28,418 nt of DNA from CBCXVS01 sp965178525 (GCA_965178525.1 CBCXVS010000062.1:1-28418); one strand, 5' to 3'; shown: positions 8,482 through 16,940, counted from the stretch's first letter. Translations and numbers: made by a program. Notes: generated by a model from the letters alone, not told the origin.

Positions 8482-8534
8482 TGACCTGGCTGGGCTCCCT
8501 CCATCGTTTGGGGGAGGATAGCCTACCTCATTAA

Positions 8535-8552
8535 CTATTGGGGAACAACCCT
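8535..8552 (-). repeat. right terminal inverted repeat of the IS
   Basis: CTATTGGGGAACAACCCT on the plus strand. Its reverse complement matches the left end with two mismatches. Confidence 0.85.
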
Positions 8553-8707
8553 ATTGAGATTGCCATTGCCGATCGGCTCGGCGCCCGCACCTCGCAACGG
8601 TTTCGGCTTCTGGTTTACTGAAGCAGGGGGGTTGGGGCACAAGGAGAGGTGAGTCAGCACGGTTGGGAACGTGGCGCCTCGATGACGGCCAGGCGTTGCG
8701 GAGAGGC

Positions 8708-8837
8708 TCATAGCAATCGGGGCGGATGACGTCCCAGCATGATTTCTTCCTCACGTATGGCAAGGATGAGCAGCTGGTTCATCCGCAACGTTTCAATGGT
8801 CGCCCAAATGATGTAGTGTAGCAGGTATGACACTCAT
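8708..8837 (-). pseudogene. HNH endonuclease gene remnant (start and C-terminal end only)
   Basis: An ATG at 8835-8837 overlaps the stop of the upstream small gene by 4 bp (ATGA) and begins MSVIPATL, but reaches a stop after 14 codons. In another frame (about 8803 to the TGA at 8708-8710) the minus strand reads ATIETLRMNQLLILAIREEE then IMLGRHPP, which I recognise as the C-terminal signature of HNH endonucleases usually encoded right after this kind of small partner gene. The catalytic middle (CxxC and HNH residues) is absent, so the gene was lost by an internal deletion. The identification rests on a short match from memory. Confidence 0.5.
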
Positions 8838-9067
8838 TGGGCAGGGGGCGTTCGTTGGGCTACTTTCTGTGCACGAAGCCGCAGGAGAGAAAGCAGCTCC
8901 GCCAGGTTCACTAGCCCTTCGGCCTCACGTCTTTCCGCATCGGTCAAATCGTTACCACTATCCTGGCGGTCCAGTAGCGCTTGAAGTCTTTGATTCACGC
9001 CTTCCGGTAACCTAAACTGCGCAAGATCCGCCGGGAGTTCAACTTCGATGAGAATATGTTCGGACAT
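8834..9067 (-). CDS. small antitoxin-like protein of unknown function, partner of a lost HNH endonuclease
   Basis: 77 residues, acidic in the centre: LIEVELPADLAQFRLPEGVN, then RLQALLDRQDSGNDLTDAER and EAEGLVNLAELLSLLRLRAQ. Proteins of this pattern are commonly found immediately before HNH-endonuclease or PIN-type genes in cyanobacteria and other environmental bacteria and are assumed to be partner or antitoxin proteins; no function is proven that I know of. The stop codon overlaps an ATG for the degraded HNH gene, which supports a former two-gene unit. No strong ribosome-binding site is visible. Confidence 0.7.
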   Translation of the reverse strand: MSEHILIEVELPADLAQFRLPEGVNQRLQALLDRQDSGNDLTDAERREAEGLVNLAELLSLLRLRAQKVAQRTPPAQ

Positions 9068-9190
9068 GAGTTAACACTCATTTTGTCTGATGATATGATG
9101 CCGCTCACTTGCTGAAATTGCCTCTGAGAAGCCATCGTCACATTGGCTGCGACTATCATATCACGCATTTGTGTTTCGCGCGATGAGCAG

Positions 9191-9212
9191 AGGGGGACCC
9201 TATGGGACCCCT
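9191..9212 (-). terminator. terminator-like hairpin after the NACHT pseudogene
   Basis: AGGGG (9191-9195) pairs with CCCCT (9208-9212) and CCC (9198-9200) with GGG (9204-9206) around a TAT loop. It lies 44 bp beyond the stop of the minus-strand gene. No T-run follows, so termination is uncertain. Confidence 0.35.
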
Positions 9213-9220
9213 CAAGATCT

Positions 9221-9250
9221 TAGAGATTCAGAAGCTAGAGATTCAGAAGC
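9221..9250. repeat. two tandem 15-bp direct repeats
   Basis: TAGAGATTCAGAAGC occurs twice without gap (9221-9235, 9236-9250), just past the 3' end of the NACHT-SUMF1 gene. Role unknown. Confidence 0.85.
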
Positions 9251-9255
9251 CAAAG

Positions 9256-12076
9256 TCATGGGAGCACCGCGACACCGACGCGAAAACCCAGATTGCCGCT
9301 GACGTCCTGTGTGTCGAGCCTGTTGCGGATGGCGCAACGAGTCCCGCGCGCGTGGAACGCGTGGAAGCTGAAGGAAGCGCCGCGCAGGACACGGGGCTGG
9401 TTGTCACGCACCTGCAGATCTTCTCGCTCCGTTCGCCTCGACGCATCTGCAGGATAGGGATAGTCGCCCTCAAGACTCCGCGTCCATTCCCAGACGTTTC
9501 CACTCAGCTCTTCCACGCCATATGGACTGGCGCCACTTGGGAAACATCCTACAGAGCTCGTCGTCTCAATCCCGGCTTCATCATAGTTTGCCCGATTCGG
9601 GTCCGGTTCATCTCCCCAAGGATATACCTGTCCTTCCGTCCCACGGGCCGCTTTTTCCCATTCCGCTTCGCTGGGCAATACGATTTGTCCTCCAGGTTGT
9701 CTCAGCAACTGAGCGAGCGGCTCCGGTGTCTCGGGCCATGCCTGCAGACACTGCGTCAGCCAATCACAGTAGGCCATGGCGTCGTGCCAGTTCACCCACA
9801 CCACTGGATGGTTTGGATGACCGCTCAGGCAGTCCGTGTCTGCTGGCTCATGCCCGCTCGCTTCAATGAATGCCTGAAACTGGGCCACGGTCACTGGATA
9901 ACGGGCGATGTGTCCGCAGCAACCATGTGCGGATGCGCTCTACCTTGGGCTCATGCCGCGCCGCCATGGCCGCCAGGCAGTTGTTTTCGAGCAGCACCTG
10001 CGCCGCCAGCAACGCCCCCCAGTAGCCCGACGCCTCGCTCTGGGGGGCCTCAGGCGGCGCGGCATAACACACGGCTTCAGCCAAGTTCCACGCTGCCGCC
10101 GTTGTCCCCCGCGATGCCTTCGCCCCCGCCAGCAGCGTCACTTCACGCCAGCGATTCGGTTCCGCCCGCAACAAATCCGCCAAGTCATCGGGAAAGCCCG
10201 CGTCCGTCAGATGACACGCCGCCAGGTATTCCTGAAACGTCCGATGCGGAAACGCATAGATCCCCACGCCACGCGGCTCCAGCAAGCCGGCGCGATCCCG
10301 GATATATTCGATGATTCGTACCGGGCGTACATCGGGATTCTGCTGCGCCTCCATCAAGGCCTGAACCAAGGTGCTCTGGGCAATATCCGCCGTGCCCACC
10401 AAGTTCGGCTGCTCACGGTGCGCCTCATAGGCTAGGCGGTTGAGGAGCTGACGCATGGCCTGCCGGTCAACCCGCAGCCATTCTACCAGGCTGGGTTGCA
10501 CGACCTCGAGAGAGCCATCGGCCCGGCGTTGCTGCTTCTGGCTTTCCCACTACTCCAGCAGCAAGTCGACGGCATCGGCGTAGAGTTCCTCGCGCTGTTC
10601 CGGCAGCGTGCCGCCACGCCAGGCGTGCAGTGACGCCATCAGCGTTAGCAACAGCGGCCGGGTGGCCAAGTCGTACAGGCGGGGATTGCTCGCGATGGCG
10701 GTGTTGAGCAGGGTCGCACGGCCCTGTGCTTCTTCGACCGACAGGTTGCGCACTTGGCCCACATAGGCATGCCAGCGCTCCACAAAGTTCCGAATGTGCG
10801 CCCGCCCAAAGGGTTGTAGCGTAGCCTCGGCAAAATCCCGCAGTTTCCAATCCTGCTGCTGATAGGCATAGGTGCGGCTGGTCACCAGGATGACCACGCG
10901 GGGGAACACGGTGGCGAATTGTTCCACCACGGTTTTGATCTGCTCACGGCGTTGTCCGGCTTCCGGCACTTCGTCGAGACCATCGAGGAGTAGCAAGCCG
11001 CCATCCGTCTGCCATTCGGCCCGCAAGTCCGAGGCGAAATCCCGCAAGGTGCCCGGCAGCTCGTTGACGATGAATTGCCATAAGGTATCACGGCTGACCT
11101 CCCCCTCGGCCAGCTGCAAGCCACGCGCGACAAATTCCCGCAGAATCACGCGCACCGGCAGCAGCGCACCCCGATCCCACGGCTGCGGCTCCGGCTCGTC
11201 TTCCCCACGACGACGGTGCGGCTGTTCGTCTTCCGGTACCGGCGCGGTGAGCACCCCGAGATTGGCCTCGGCGCGGCCCAGCAGCTCTCCGGCCAGACAC
11301 AGGGCGACGAAATTGACAAACGTACTCTTGCCACTGCCAGGGTCGCCGAGCAAAGCCACCCGATTTTCCCTGTTGAGCACCTCCAGAGCCGAGAGTTGCC
11401 GCTGCTCCCGGTCCGGCTGCCATGCCCGCTCATCCATGGCTTCCGTGCGCCGGGTCATGAGCGCGGTGTAGACGGCCGCTAAGTCGAGGTCTCGGCGGGA
11501 TTCCTCGCGGATGGTTTTGGGGTCGATGCCCGCCAGCGGCACGCCGCGGACTTGCTCGATAAGCCAGTTGAGATAGGCTTGACGCAAAGGATCGCATGCG
11601 GCCGGCAGCTGATTCATGGCGACGCTGACCGCATGCGCCAAGTCCTCAGGCGAGGTAAAAAAGCTGACGAGTTGTTCCTGACAGAGTTCTGCCCGCAAGG
11701 CGTGAATCCGCCTGCCGCGATCGCCTTCACCTGTGATCTCATCCAGCAGTTGGCGTTGCCATGGCGCGTCCTCATGCAGGATGAAAATCAACCGGTGCTT
11801 GTTCCGTTTACCGGCTTCACGGTATTCCATTTCGGTGATGGCGTGTTGTTCCGGGTTGGCACGGGGCGGAATATAGCCATAGCGCCAGGCAAAGAGCCCC
11901 ACATACACCTCACAGGCCGCTACATCAGCCAGGCATTTATCCGCCGGCCGCTCATCGGCTGCCACGTAGTCCTCCATGGCAATCACGTCGTGGCGCAGTT
12001 GCCGCAGCGTCCGATACACGGCTTCGCGATATGCTTGTAGATCGCTATAAGTTGAGGACAGGTAGATACGAACCAC
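9256..12076 (-). pseudogene. DUF4062-NACHT-SUMF1 (FGE-sulfatase) STAND protein, broken
   Basis: A three-domain NLR-like protein. From the GTG at 12074-12076 (AAGGAGGG upstream): DUF4062, RIYLSSTYSDLQAYREAV (3-20) to FAWRYGYIPP (62-71); NACHT NTPase with Walker A LLGDPGSGKST (242-252) and Walker B LLLLDGLDEVPE (361-372); then winged-helix and helical parts (PHRTFQEYLAACHLTDAG). An in-frame TAG at 10550-10552 (codon 509) interrupts LLLE-WESQKQ. The frame stays open to about 9900, where it shifts by one. The SUMF1 domain resumes at ARYPVTVAQFQAF, so its usual first strand block (the MG motif region) is missing. The rest is present: LPSEAEWEKAARG, GVEELSGNVWEWTRS, GFRVGVA. Such STAND proteins are thought to be conflict or signalling switches. 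Here it is probably non-functional, unless the lesions are assembly errors. A longer ATG start at 12139 is possible. Confidence 0.85.
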
Positions 12077-12192
12077 ATCTCCCTCCTTGGCCGACTCGGC
12101 ACGCGACGCTAAAGGATGGTGAAGATGGATGGTCATCAAGCATCGCTCCGGGCTGCTGGCGCCTCACCCGGAGCATCACCGGCAGGGAACAG

Positions 12193-12600
12193 CTACTTCG
12201 ATTCCACAGGGAGCTTGGCGGCCACCCATTCATTCCAACCGCCTTTGAGGGCGTAGACTTTCGGATAGCCTTGGCTCGTCAAGTACTGTGCCACCCGGGC
12301 ACTGGTTTGCTCGTGGCTTCAAGCGCAGTACAAGACGAGCGTTTTGTCTTTGCCGTAGGTGTCGGGCAAGGCGCCGGCATCATGCGGTTCGACACGGACC
12401 GCGCCCTTGATCTTGCGTTCGCTGCGGTCCCAGTCTCTGCTCGTGCGCACATCCACGACCACCAGAGCCGGGTCACCAAGCCGAGCTTTGAGCTCTTCCT
12501 TGGTCATACGGCCCCCGTCGTTTTGCGCCATGGCCACCGGCGCGATCAGACTGACCATGACCAGACCCACGGCCAGCATCCAGAGGGGTCGATTGCTCAT
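12193..12600 (-). CDS. periplasmic rhodanese-like selenoprotein (in-frame TGA = Sec)
   Basis: 135 residues if the TGA at 12319-12321 is read as selenocysteine (residue 94). It starts at the ATG 12598-12600 with a strong GGAGGT site. A signal peptide (LAVGLVMVSLIAPVAMAQ) sends it to the periplasm. The single rhodanese domain runs from LVVVDVRTSRDWDRSERKIK to LVLYCA-U-SHEQTSARVAQ and YPKVYALKGGWNEW, ending VESK and TAG at 12193-12195. In relatives the site reads YCxC(P/S)xE, so TGA replaces the second Cys. There is no other lesion in the gene. A 5-bp perfect hairpin with a 5-nt loop follows 16 nt after the TGA (separate entry). It probably handles persulfide or selenide transfer or a redox role; the exact reaction is unknown. 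The alternative is a truncated 93-residue product from a nonsense mutation. Confidence 0.82.
12288..12302 (-). promoter_or_regulatory. bacterial SECIS-like hairpin for selenocysteine insertion
   Basis: On the minus strand GTGCC (12302-12298) pairs with GGCAC (12292-12288) around the loop CGGGT, with G at the second loop position. The stem begins 16 nt and the loop 21 nt after the TGA at 12321-12319. This fits the known bacterial SECIS layout (small apical loop with an early G, loop roughly 16-37 nt from the UGA). It is inside the coding region, as is normal in bacteria. Confidence 0.7.
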
Positions 12601-12729
12601 AGTACCTCCTTGCTACAGATTCGATATCCCTATCCCATGCGTGCCAAAGCCCGCGTTTCTGTGTAACTCTACCACAGGTATGCACCCATCGCCCGCAGCC
12701 GTTCTTGCGTTCTTGTTTTCATTCCTCCT

Positions 12730-12838
12730 CCATTCCGCATGCCGCATTCCGCATGCCGCATTCGATTGACTTCCCTTGAGGAACGCGATAGGTTGGCAGC
12801 TCTACGATTCCGCATTCCGCAATCCGCATGCCGCATTC
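12730..12838. repeat. two ATTCCGC/ATGCCGC heptamer arrays
   Basis: Arrays at 12731-12762 and 12807-12838, each four or five units of seven bases (ATTCCGC, ATGCCGC, AATCCGC), sit in the 253-bp divergent spacer 12601-12853 between the rhodanese and the hydrolase. No convincing promoter was picked out among them. Confidence 0.8.
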
Positions 12839-12853
12839 ATAAGGGGGGTCATC

Positions 12854-13729
12854 GTGTTTGAAGGCTTCGAACGCAAACGCATTAGCACCAGCGGCGCCAC
12901 CATCAACCTCGTCCAAGGCGGCTCCGGTCCGCCGCTGCTTTTGCTGCACGGGTATCCGGAGATGCACCTGATGTGGCACAAAATCGCCCCGCGTCTGGCC
13001 GAGGACTATACGGTCGTCGTCCCAGATCTGCGCGGCTATGGAGATAGCGGCAAACCCCACGGCGATCCGGAGCATGTGCAGTACTCAAAACGCGCCATGG
13101 GACAAGATCAGGCCGAGGTCATGCAGCAACTCGGGTTCGAGACGTTTGATCTGATCGGGCACGACCGTGGCGCCCGTGTCTCGCATCGGCTGACACTGGA
13201 TCACCCACAGCGGGTGCAGAAACTCGCCGTGTTAGACATCATCCCCACGCACAAGATGTTCCAAATCGTCAACAAAGACATGGCCACCGCCACGCATCAC
13301 TGGTTTTTTCTTATCCAGCCCTACGATTACCCGGAACGGGTCATTGGCGCCAACCCGCAATACTTCCTGCGGTATCGTTTCGAGCGTTTCGAGAACTACC
13401 AGACCATCTTCCCGCCCGAGGTGCTCGACGAATATACGCGCTGTTTCAGCGATCCAGCGACGATTCACGCCACGTGTGAAGATTATCGCGCGGGGGCAAG
13501 TATTGATCTCATCTACGACGACGAGGACTTTGGCCAAAACAAAGTTACCTGCCCTTTCTTTGCCTTGTGGAGTGAGAAAGGCTACGTGGGGCGGCATTAC
13601 AACCCGGTGGAGATCTGGCGCGATTACGCCACGGATGTGCGCGGCCAATCGCTCCCGTGCGGGCATTACCTGCCAGAGGAAATGCCCGATGAGACGTATG
13701 CGATCTTGAAGGACTTTTTGCGGGGATAA
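12854..13729 (+). CDS. haloacetate dehalogenase-like alpha/beta hydrolase
   Basis: 291 residues, alpha/beta-hydrolase fold, probably cytoplasmic. Start GTG at 12854 with AAGGGGGG 5 nt upstream. Seen: LLLLHGYPEMHLMWHK (oxyanion loop), nucleophilic Asp in LIGHDRGARVSHR with the two Arg that bind the carboxylate in fluoroacetate dehalogenase, acid Asp in AVLDIIPTHKMF, the halide-pocket pair His-Trp in HHWFFLIQPYDYPE, CEDYRAGASIDL, and the base His in PCGHYLPEEMPDET. All residues expected for hydrolysis of a carbon-halogen bond in haloacetates are present and the length is typical. Epoxide hydrolases share the fold but lack the DRxxR plus HW combination. Substrate is inferred from motif agreement. 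It converges with the DinB-like gene, which ends 19 bp away. Confidence 0.85.
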   Translation: MFEGFERKRISTSGATINLVQGGSGPPLLLLHGYPEMHLMWHKIAPRLAEDYTVVVPDLRGYGDSGKPHGDPEHVQYSKRAMGQDQAEVMQQLGFETFDLIGHDRGARVSHRLTLDHPQRVQKLAVLDIIPTHKMFQIVNKDMATATHHWFFLIQPYDYPERVIGANPQYFLRYRFERFENYQTIFPPEVLDEYTRCFSDPATIHATCEDYRAGASIDLIYDDEDFGQNKVTCPFFALWSEKGYVGRHYNPVEIWRDYATDVRGQSLPCGHYLPEEMPDETYAILKDFLRG

Positions 13730-13748
13730 ATCAACGCCCCTCCATTAT

Positions 13749-14207
13749 CTATCCGGCGAGCAGCAGATCGCGGGTGAGATCCATATGCCCATGGTGTTGT
13801 GCCAGCTCGGTGTAACACTGCAGCAAAATCTCGCCCTGTTTCCAATCTTGCATACGAGCCGCACGCCCGGTCAGCGTCCTAGCCGGGGGCTGGTCTCCCT
13901 GCGCCTGCGTGATGTCGTGTTGGATCTGCTCTTGCAACGCGCGCACGGCCTGGCGAATATCGGCCACTGTCCCCTGGGCTGAAAACTCGGCGTCCCGGTC
14001 GCGCTGCACGTCGCGCCCGGCAATCGCCGCGCCCAAAAAGAAATTCGTCAGCCCGACACAATGGGACATAATGACGTAGGGTGAGTTCGCCCCCGGGAGG
14101 TCAGGACGTTGGTTGACACGCGCATCGCCCAGCTCTTCCACCTTGCTCAGCATGCCATCCAGAGCACGATTGATAAAAAAGAGAAAATCCTTGGGGTCCA
14201 TAGACAT
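13749..14207 (-). CDS. DinB/DUF664-like four-helix protein
   Basis: 152 residues with the DinB-like helical-bundle pattern: ATG at 14205-14207 with GAGGTGA upstream; FFINRALDGMLSKVEEL (helix 1), NSPYVIMSHCVGLTNFFLGA (helix 2, with the His expected to bind metal), and YTELAQHHGHMDLTRDLLL (last helix with the HHGHMD metal and positioning motif). Members are metal-dependent transferases or stress proteins, several using small thiols; the role here is unknown. It is the last gene of the long minus-strand block after the ABC binding-protein pseudogene, separated by 105 bp of heptamer-bearing DNA. It is intact although its upstream neighbours are damaged. Confidence 0.8.
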   Translation of the reverse strand: MSMDPKDFLFFINRALDGMLSKVEELGDARVNQRPDLPGANSPYVIMSHCVGLTNFFLGAAIAGRDVQRDRDAEFSAQGTVADIRQAVRALQEQIQHDITQAQGDQPPARTLTGRAARMQDWKQGEILLQCYTELAQHHGHMDLTRDLLLAG

Positions 14208-14224
14208 ACGTCACCTCACTTTCT

Positions 14225-14312
14225 CAATTGCGGATTGCGGATTGCGGATTGCGGAATAGAAAACGGAGCGGGGTCCGGGCACGGCGCGCCGCCTACTAAC
14301 CACTAACCACTT
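14225..14312. repeat. ATTGCGG heptamer array plus CTAACCA pair
   Basis: 14225-14256 holds four tandem ATTGCGG units ending in GGAATAGAAAA, as in the 1552-1580 element. 14294-14312 holds two CTAACCA units. Both lie between the ABC binding-protein pseudogene and the DinB-like gene. Confidence 0.8.
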
Positions 14313-15987
14313 CTACCCCTTATCGATCCAGGCGGCGAGCATCCGCCCACCGTAATCGAAGCCCAAGTTGGTGTTGTAGTTTTTGACGTGGGGTTGCCAT
14401 GAGGCCAAGCGCTCCGCGGCCGAGGCATAGACGTAATAGACCCGGTCCGCTGCATAGCGCTGAATCTCGGCAAAGATCTCCCGGCGCGGTTCGGATATCC
14501 TTGGTGACCCGTTGTTTGTGGAACAACTCCGTCATCTTGGGATCATTCACATGGCTGCTGTTAGAACTACTTTTGGGATCATAGAGATGCTGGATATGGA
14601 CTTCCGGCTCCAACCCGGCTCCCATGAGTCCGTAGCCCATCTCGGCGTAGTCGCCGCGAAAGGTTTTCTTGATATAGTAGCCGTAATCCTTGGGCGCCAG
14701 CGTCACCTCGATCCCAACTTCCCGTAACATGTCGACGAGGAGCTGCGCCCTCTCGGCGTGAGCCGGGCCATACTTCGGGGTGAATTCCATAGTGGTCTTA
14801 AAACCTTTGGGGTAGCCGGCCTGCGCCAAGAGTTTTTTCGCTTTGCCGGGATTGTATTCGTACCACTCGGCGCCTGGACCCAGCTGATCAATAGGGAGTG
14901 ACCAATCCACCAGGGCGGGTGGAATCGCCGGCACCATCATCCCCTTGCCTTCGTTGAGCGCATCGAGCATGCCCTGGCGGTCGATGGCCAGGCTGATGGC
15001 ACGCCGTACCTGCACATCGTGAAAAGGCAGATCCTGGCGGTCAAGCCGAAACGTCATACGACTGACAATATCCCACAGAAACGGTTTATAGATCCAGTCC
15101 GGGTGTTGCTGTTTGAGTTGGTCATACTCATCATATCCGATCGAGGTGATGAAGCCCGAGCCAAAGTCTAATTTCCCCGCGCGATAGGCGGACTGGCTGG
15201 TGGAGCGATCGGTGATAATGATCCACTTGACCTTATCGACGTAGGACAACCCTTGACGGAAGTAAGCCGGGTGACGGACGAAGGTGGCTTGCACATTGGC
15301 ATCGTATTTTTCCAGGACCCAGGGTCCGGTTCCGATCGCCGCCTCGGGCGTTTTTAGATCACCGAATTTTTCCACCGACTCACGCGGCAAAATCGCGGCG
15401 CTCATCGGACGGGCGAGCTGATCCAGAAACCACACGTAGGGCTGTTTGAGGGTCACCTTGACCGTGTATCAGTTGGGCGTTTTAACCTTGTCGATCATCG
15501 CGAGATTTTGCCGTCGGGCATTGCCCGGCACCGTCAAAAAGCGATTGAGCGTATATTGCACATCATGCGCCACCAGCTCACGCCCATTCACGGACGGCTT
15601 GTCGTGCCAGCGGACCCCTTCGTGCAGCTTGAAGATATAGGTCACATCGTCCGGCTGCGTCCAGCTCTCGACCAGATCGCCCTCGAGCTCCAAATGGCCA
15701 ATGGGGACATCCGGTCCCGCCTGATAACGAAAGAGTCGACTGTAGATAAAGCTGGTGGTGGTCTGGGTGCGGTGCGTCCCCTCCAGGTGGGTATCAAAAC
15801 CCCGCGGGTCATAGCCCCTGACCCGAAACGTCCCACCGTGCTGCGGCGTCGCCGCCTCGGCGGACGGCGACGCCAGCAACGAGCCCGAAGCCAAGGCGGC
15901 TGCTCCGGCTGTCGCGCCACCCTTGAGCACCTCCCGACGCGTGTAGTCAGCCGGAAACGGCTGATTCCATGATGGTCTTGACGGCAT
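14313..15987 (-). pseudogene. ABC transporter substrate-binding protein, family 5 (oligopeptide/dipeptide type), broken
   Basis: An extracytoplasmic solute-binding protein of the DppA/OppA family with a Tat signal (TRREVLKGGATAGAAALASG). Family blocks seen: GGTFRVRGYDPRGFD, DVTYIFKLHEGVRWHDKP, GTGPWVLEKYDANVQATFVR and VQVRRAISLAIDRQGMLDAL. Two lesions: a TGA at 15469-15471 (codon 173) inside KTPN-YTVKVTL, and a +1 shift near 14490-14500, after which the true frame continues EIFAEIQRYAADRVYYVYAS to MLAAWIDKG and the TAG at 14313-14315. Without the lesions it would be about 557 residues, a usual length. It follows the intact DppC-like permease gene by 38 bp. Substrate unknown; such systems import peptides, nickel chelates, opines or glutathione. 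Confidence 0.88.
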
Positions 15988-16025
15988 ACGAGTCTCCTTC
16001 CTTGGTCACATCCCCGACCTCCGCG

Positions 16026-16940
16026 TCAGCTCCCACGCAAACGGGGATCCAACACATCCCGCAGGGCATCGCCCAGCATGTTAAAGCCAAACACCGCAAC
16101 GGAAATGGCCACCCCCGGCCAGATCGCTAACCAGGGCGCCCGGTACATGTAGACGCGGGCCGAGCCACTCAACATCTCGCCCCACGACGGAAACGGTGGC
16201 GGCACGCCAAACCCGAGGAAACTCAAGGCCGACTCGGCCAGAATGACGCTTCCCAAGCCGATGGTGGCAATAACGATAATGACGCTAAAGACATTTGGCA
16301 GGATGTGCCGAGCGATAATGCGACCGTGGCTCGCCCCTGCCGCCCGAGCCGCTTCAACGTACGGATTCTCTTTGGTTGCCAGCGTCGCACTGCGGATGAT
16401 CCGGGAACTGCCAGAGGCCGACAAAATGCCAATGGCAACAATCAAGGTGAGCACGCCCGGTTGCAGCACCGAAATGAGGCTGAGTAAGATCACCAACCAC
16501 GGAAAGGACTGCCAGGCATCGACCAAGCGCTGGAACAACATATCGAACCATCCACCGAAATAGGCACTGGTCATGCCGACGAGGGAGGCCAGCAGCACGC
16601 CGGCACCAATGCCGCCAAAGCCCACCGAGACGGAAATGCGAGCCCCATAGACAATGCGGGTAAAGACGTCTCGGCCCAGATTGTCGGTGCCCATGATATA
16701 CGTGACGCTCGGCGGCTTGAGCCGTTCCCGTAAATTCCGTTTGTTGTAATCATAGGGGGCAATGACGTCGGCAAAAAGGGCCAAAAAGATCATCAGTGCG
16801 ACGAAGCCCCCACCCAATGCCCCAAGGGGTTTGGCTCGGGCAAAACGCAGGAACGCCCGACTCATCCGACTGAACCGTCTTGAACGCGACGTCCCGCTGT
16901 CATAACCGGACAGCGGGGCCGCCTCCACCCGGTCAACCAT
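16026..16940 (-). CDS. ABC transporter permease, DppC/OppC type
   Basis: 304 residues, inner-membrane subunit of a peptide/nickel-type importer. Seen: a cytoplasmic N-terminus, first membrane segment LGALGGGFVALMIFLALFAD, the YIMGTDNLGRDVFTRIVYGA block typical of DppC, several further membrane helices, and the EAA loop EAARAAGASHGRIIARHILP that contacts the ATPase. AAGGAGA precedes the ATG at 16938-16940. It is intact although both the DppB-like partner upstream and the binding protein downstream carry lesions. No ATPase (DppD/DppF) gene is in the window, so the ATPases must be encoded elsewhere or lost. Confidence 0.93.
   Translation of the reverse strand: MVDRVEAAPLSGYDSGTSRSRRFSRMSRAFLRFARAKPLGALGGGFVALMIFLALFADVIAPYDYNKRNLRERLKPPSVTYIMGTDNLGRDVFTRIVYGARISVSVGFGGIGAGVLLASLVGMTSAYFGGWFDMLFQRLVDAWQSFPWLVILLSLISVLQPGVLTLIVAIGILSASGSSRIIRSATLATKENPYVEAARAAGASHGRIIARHILPNVFSVIIVIATIGLGSVILAESALSFLGFGVPPPFPSWGEMLSGSARVYMYRAPWLAIWPGVAISVAVFGFNMLGDALRDVLDPRLRGS

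Larger units (their letters stand above)
7546..8552 (-). mobile_element. IS5-family (ISL2-group-like) insertion sequence, 1,007 bp
   Basis: Bounded by 18-bp imperfect terminal inverted repeats (7546-7563 and 8535-8552; 16 of 18 pairs match) and flanked by a 3-bp direct repeat ATT (7543-7545 and 8553-8555). Size near 1 kb, a DDE_4-type transposase in two frames and a 3-bp ANT-type target duplication fit the ISL2 group of IS5. The duplication and the frame of the interrupted host gene fix both ends precisely. Confidence 0.88.
7204..8621 (+). pseudogene. small secreted protein of unknown function, interrupted by an IS element
   Basis: The ATG at 7204 (GAGAGAG just upstream) opens a protein with a clear signal peptide (RLGLLLLLGLGLISFGQAKP) and then a short beta-rich domain of unknown function. 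As it stands the frame stops at 7561-7563 inside the left inverted repeat of an IS. If the IS (7546-8552) and one copy of the ATT target duplication are removed, the frame continues from codon ATT (7543-7545) into GAG at 8556 and reads GRFVIEIAIADRLGARTSQR to RFRLLVY and a TGA at 8619-8621. That gives 135 residues. The restored tail looks like the end of a beta-sandwich (Ig-like) domain. I infer the gene was intact before a recent insertion. The truncated product loses its last beta strands and is probably unstable. I do not recognise the function. Confidence 0.8.

Noticed and set aside
9202..10314. Long plus-strand open frame of 370 codons
   Set aside because: It lies antisense to the NACHT-SUMF1 gene, has low-complexity Pro/Ser/Arg composition and no family similarity; a shadow frame.
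15440..15475. TGA at 15469-15471 in the ABC binding protein as a second selenocysteine codon, with a GGTCA-AGG-TGACC hairpin after it
   Set aside because: The hairpin loop is only about 10 nt from the TGA, too close for a SECIS. No Cys is expected at this position, and the gene has another frameshift, so a nonsense mutation is simpler.
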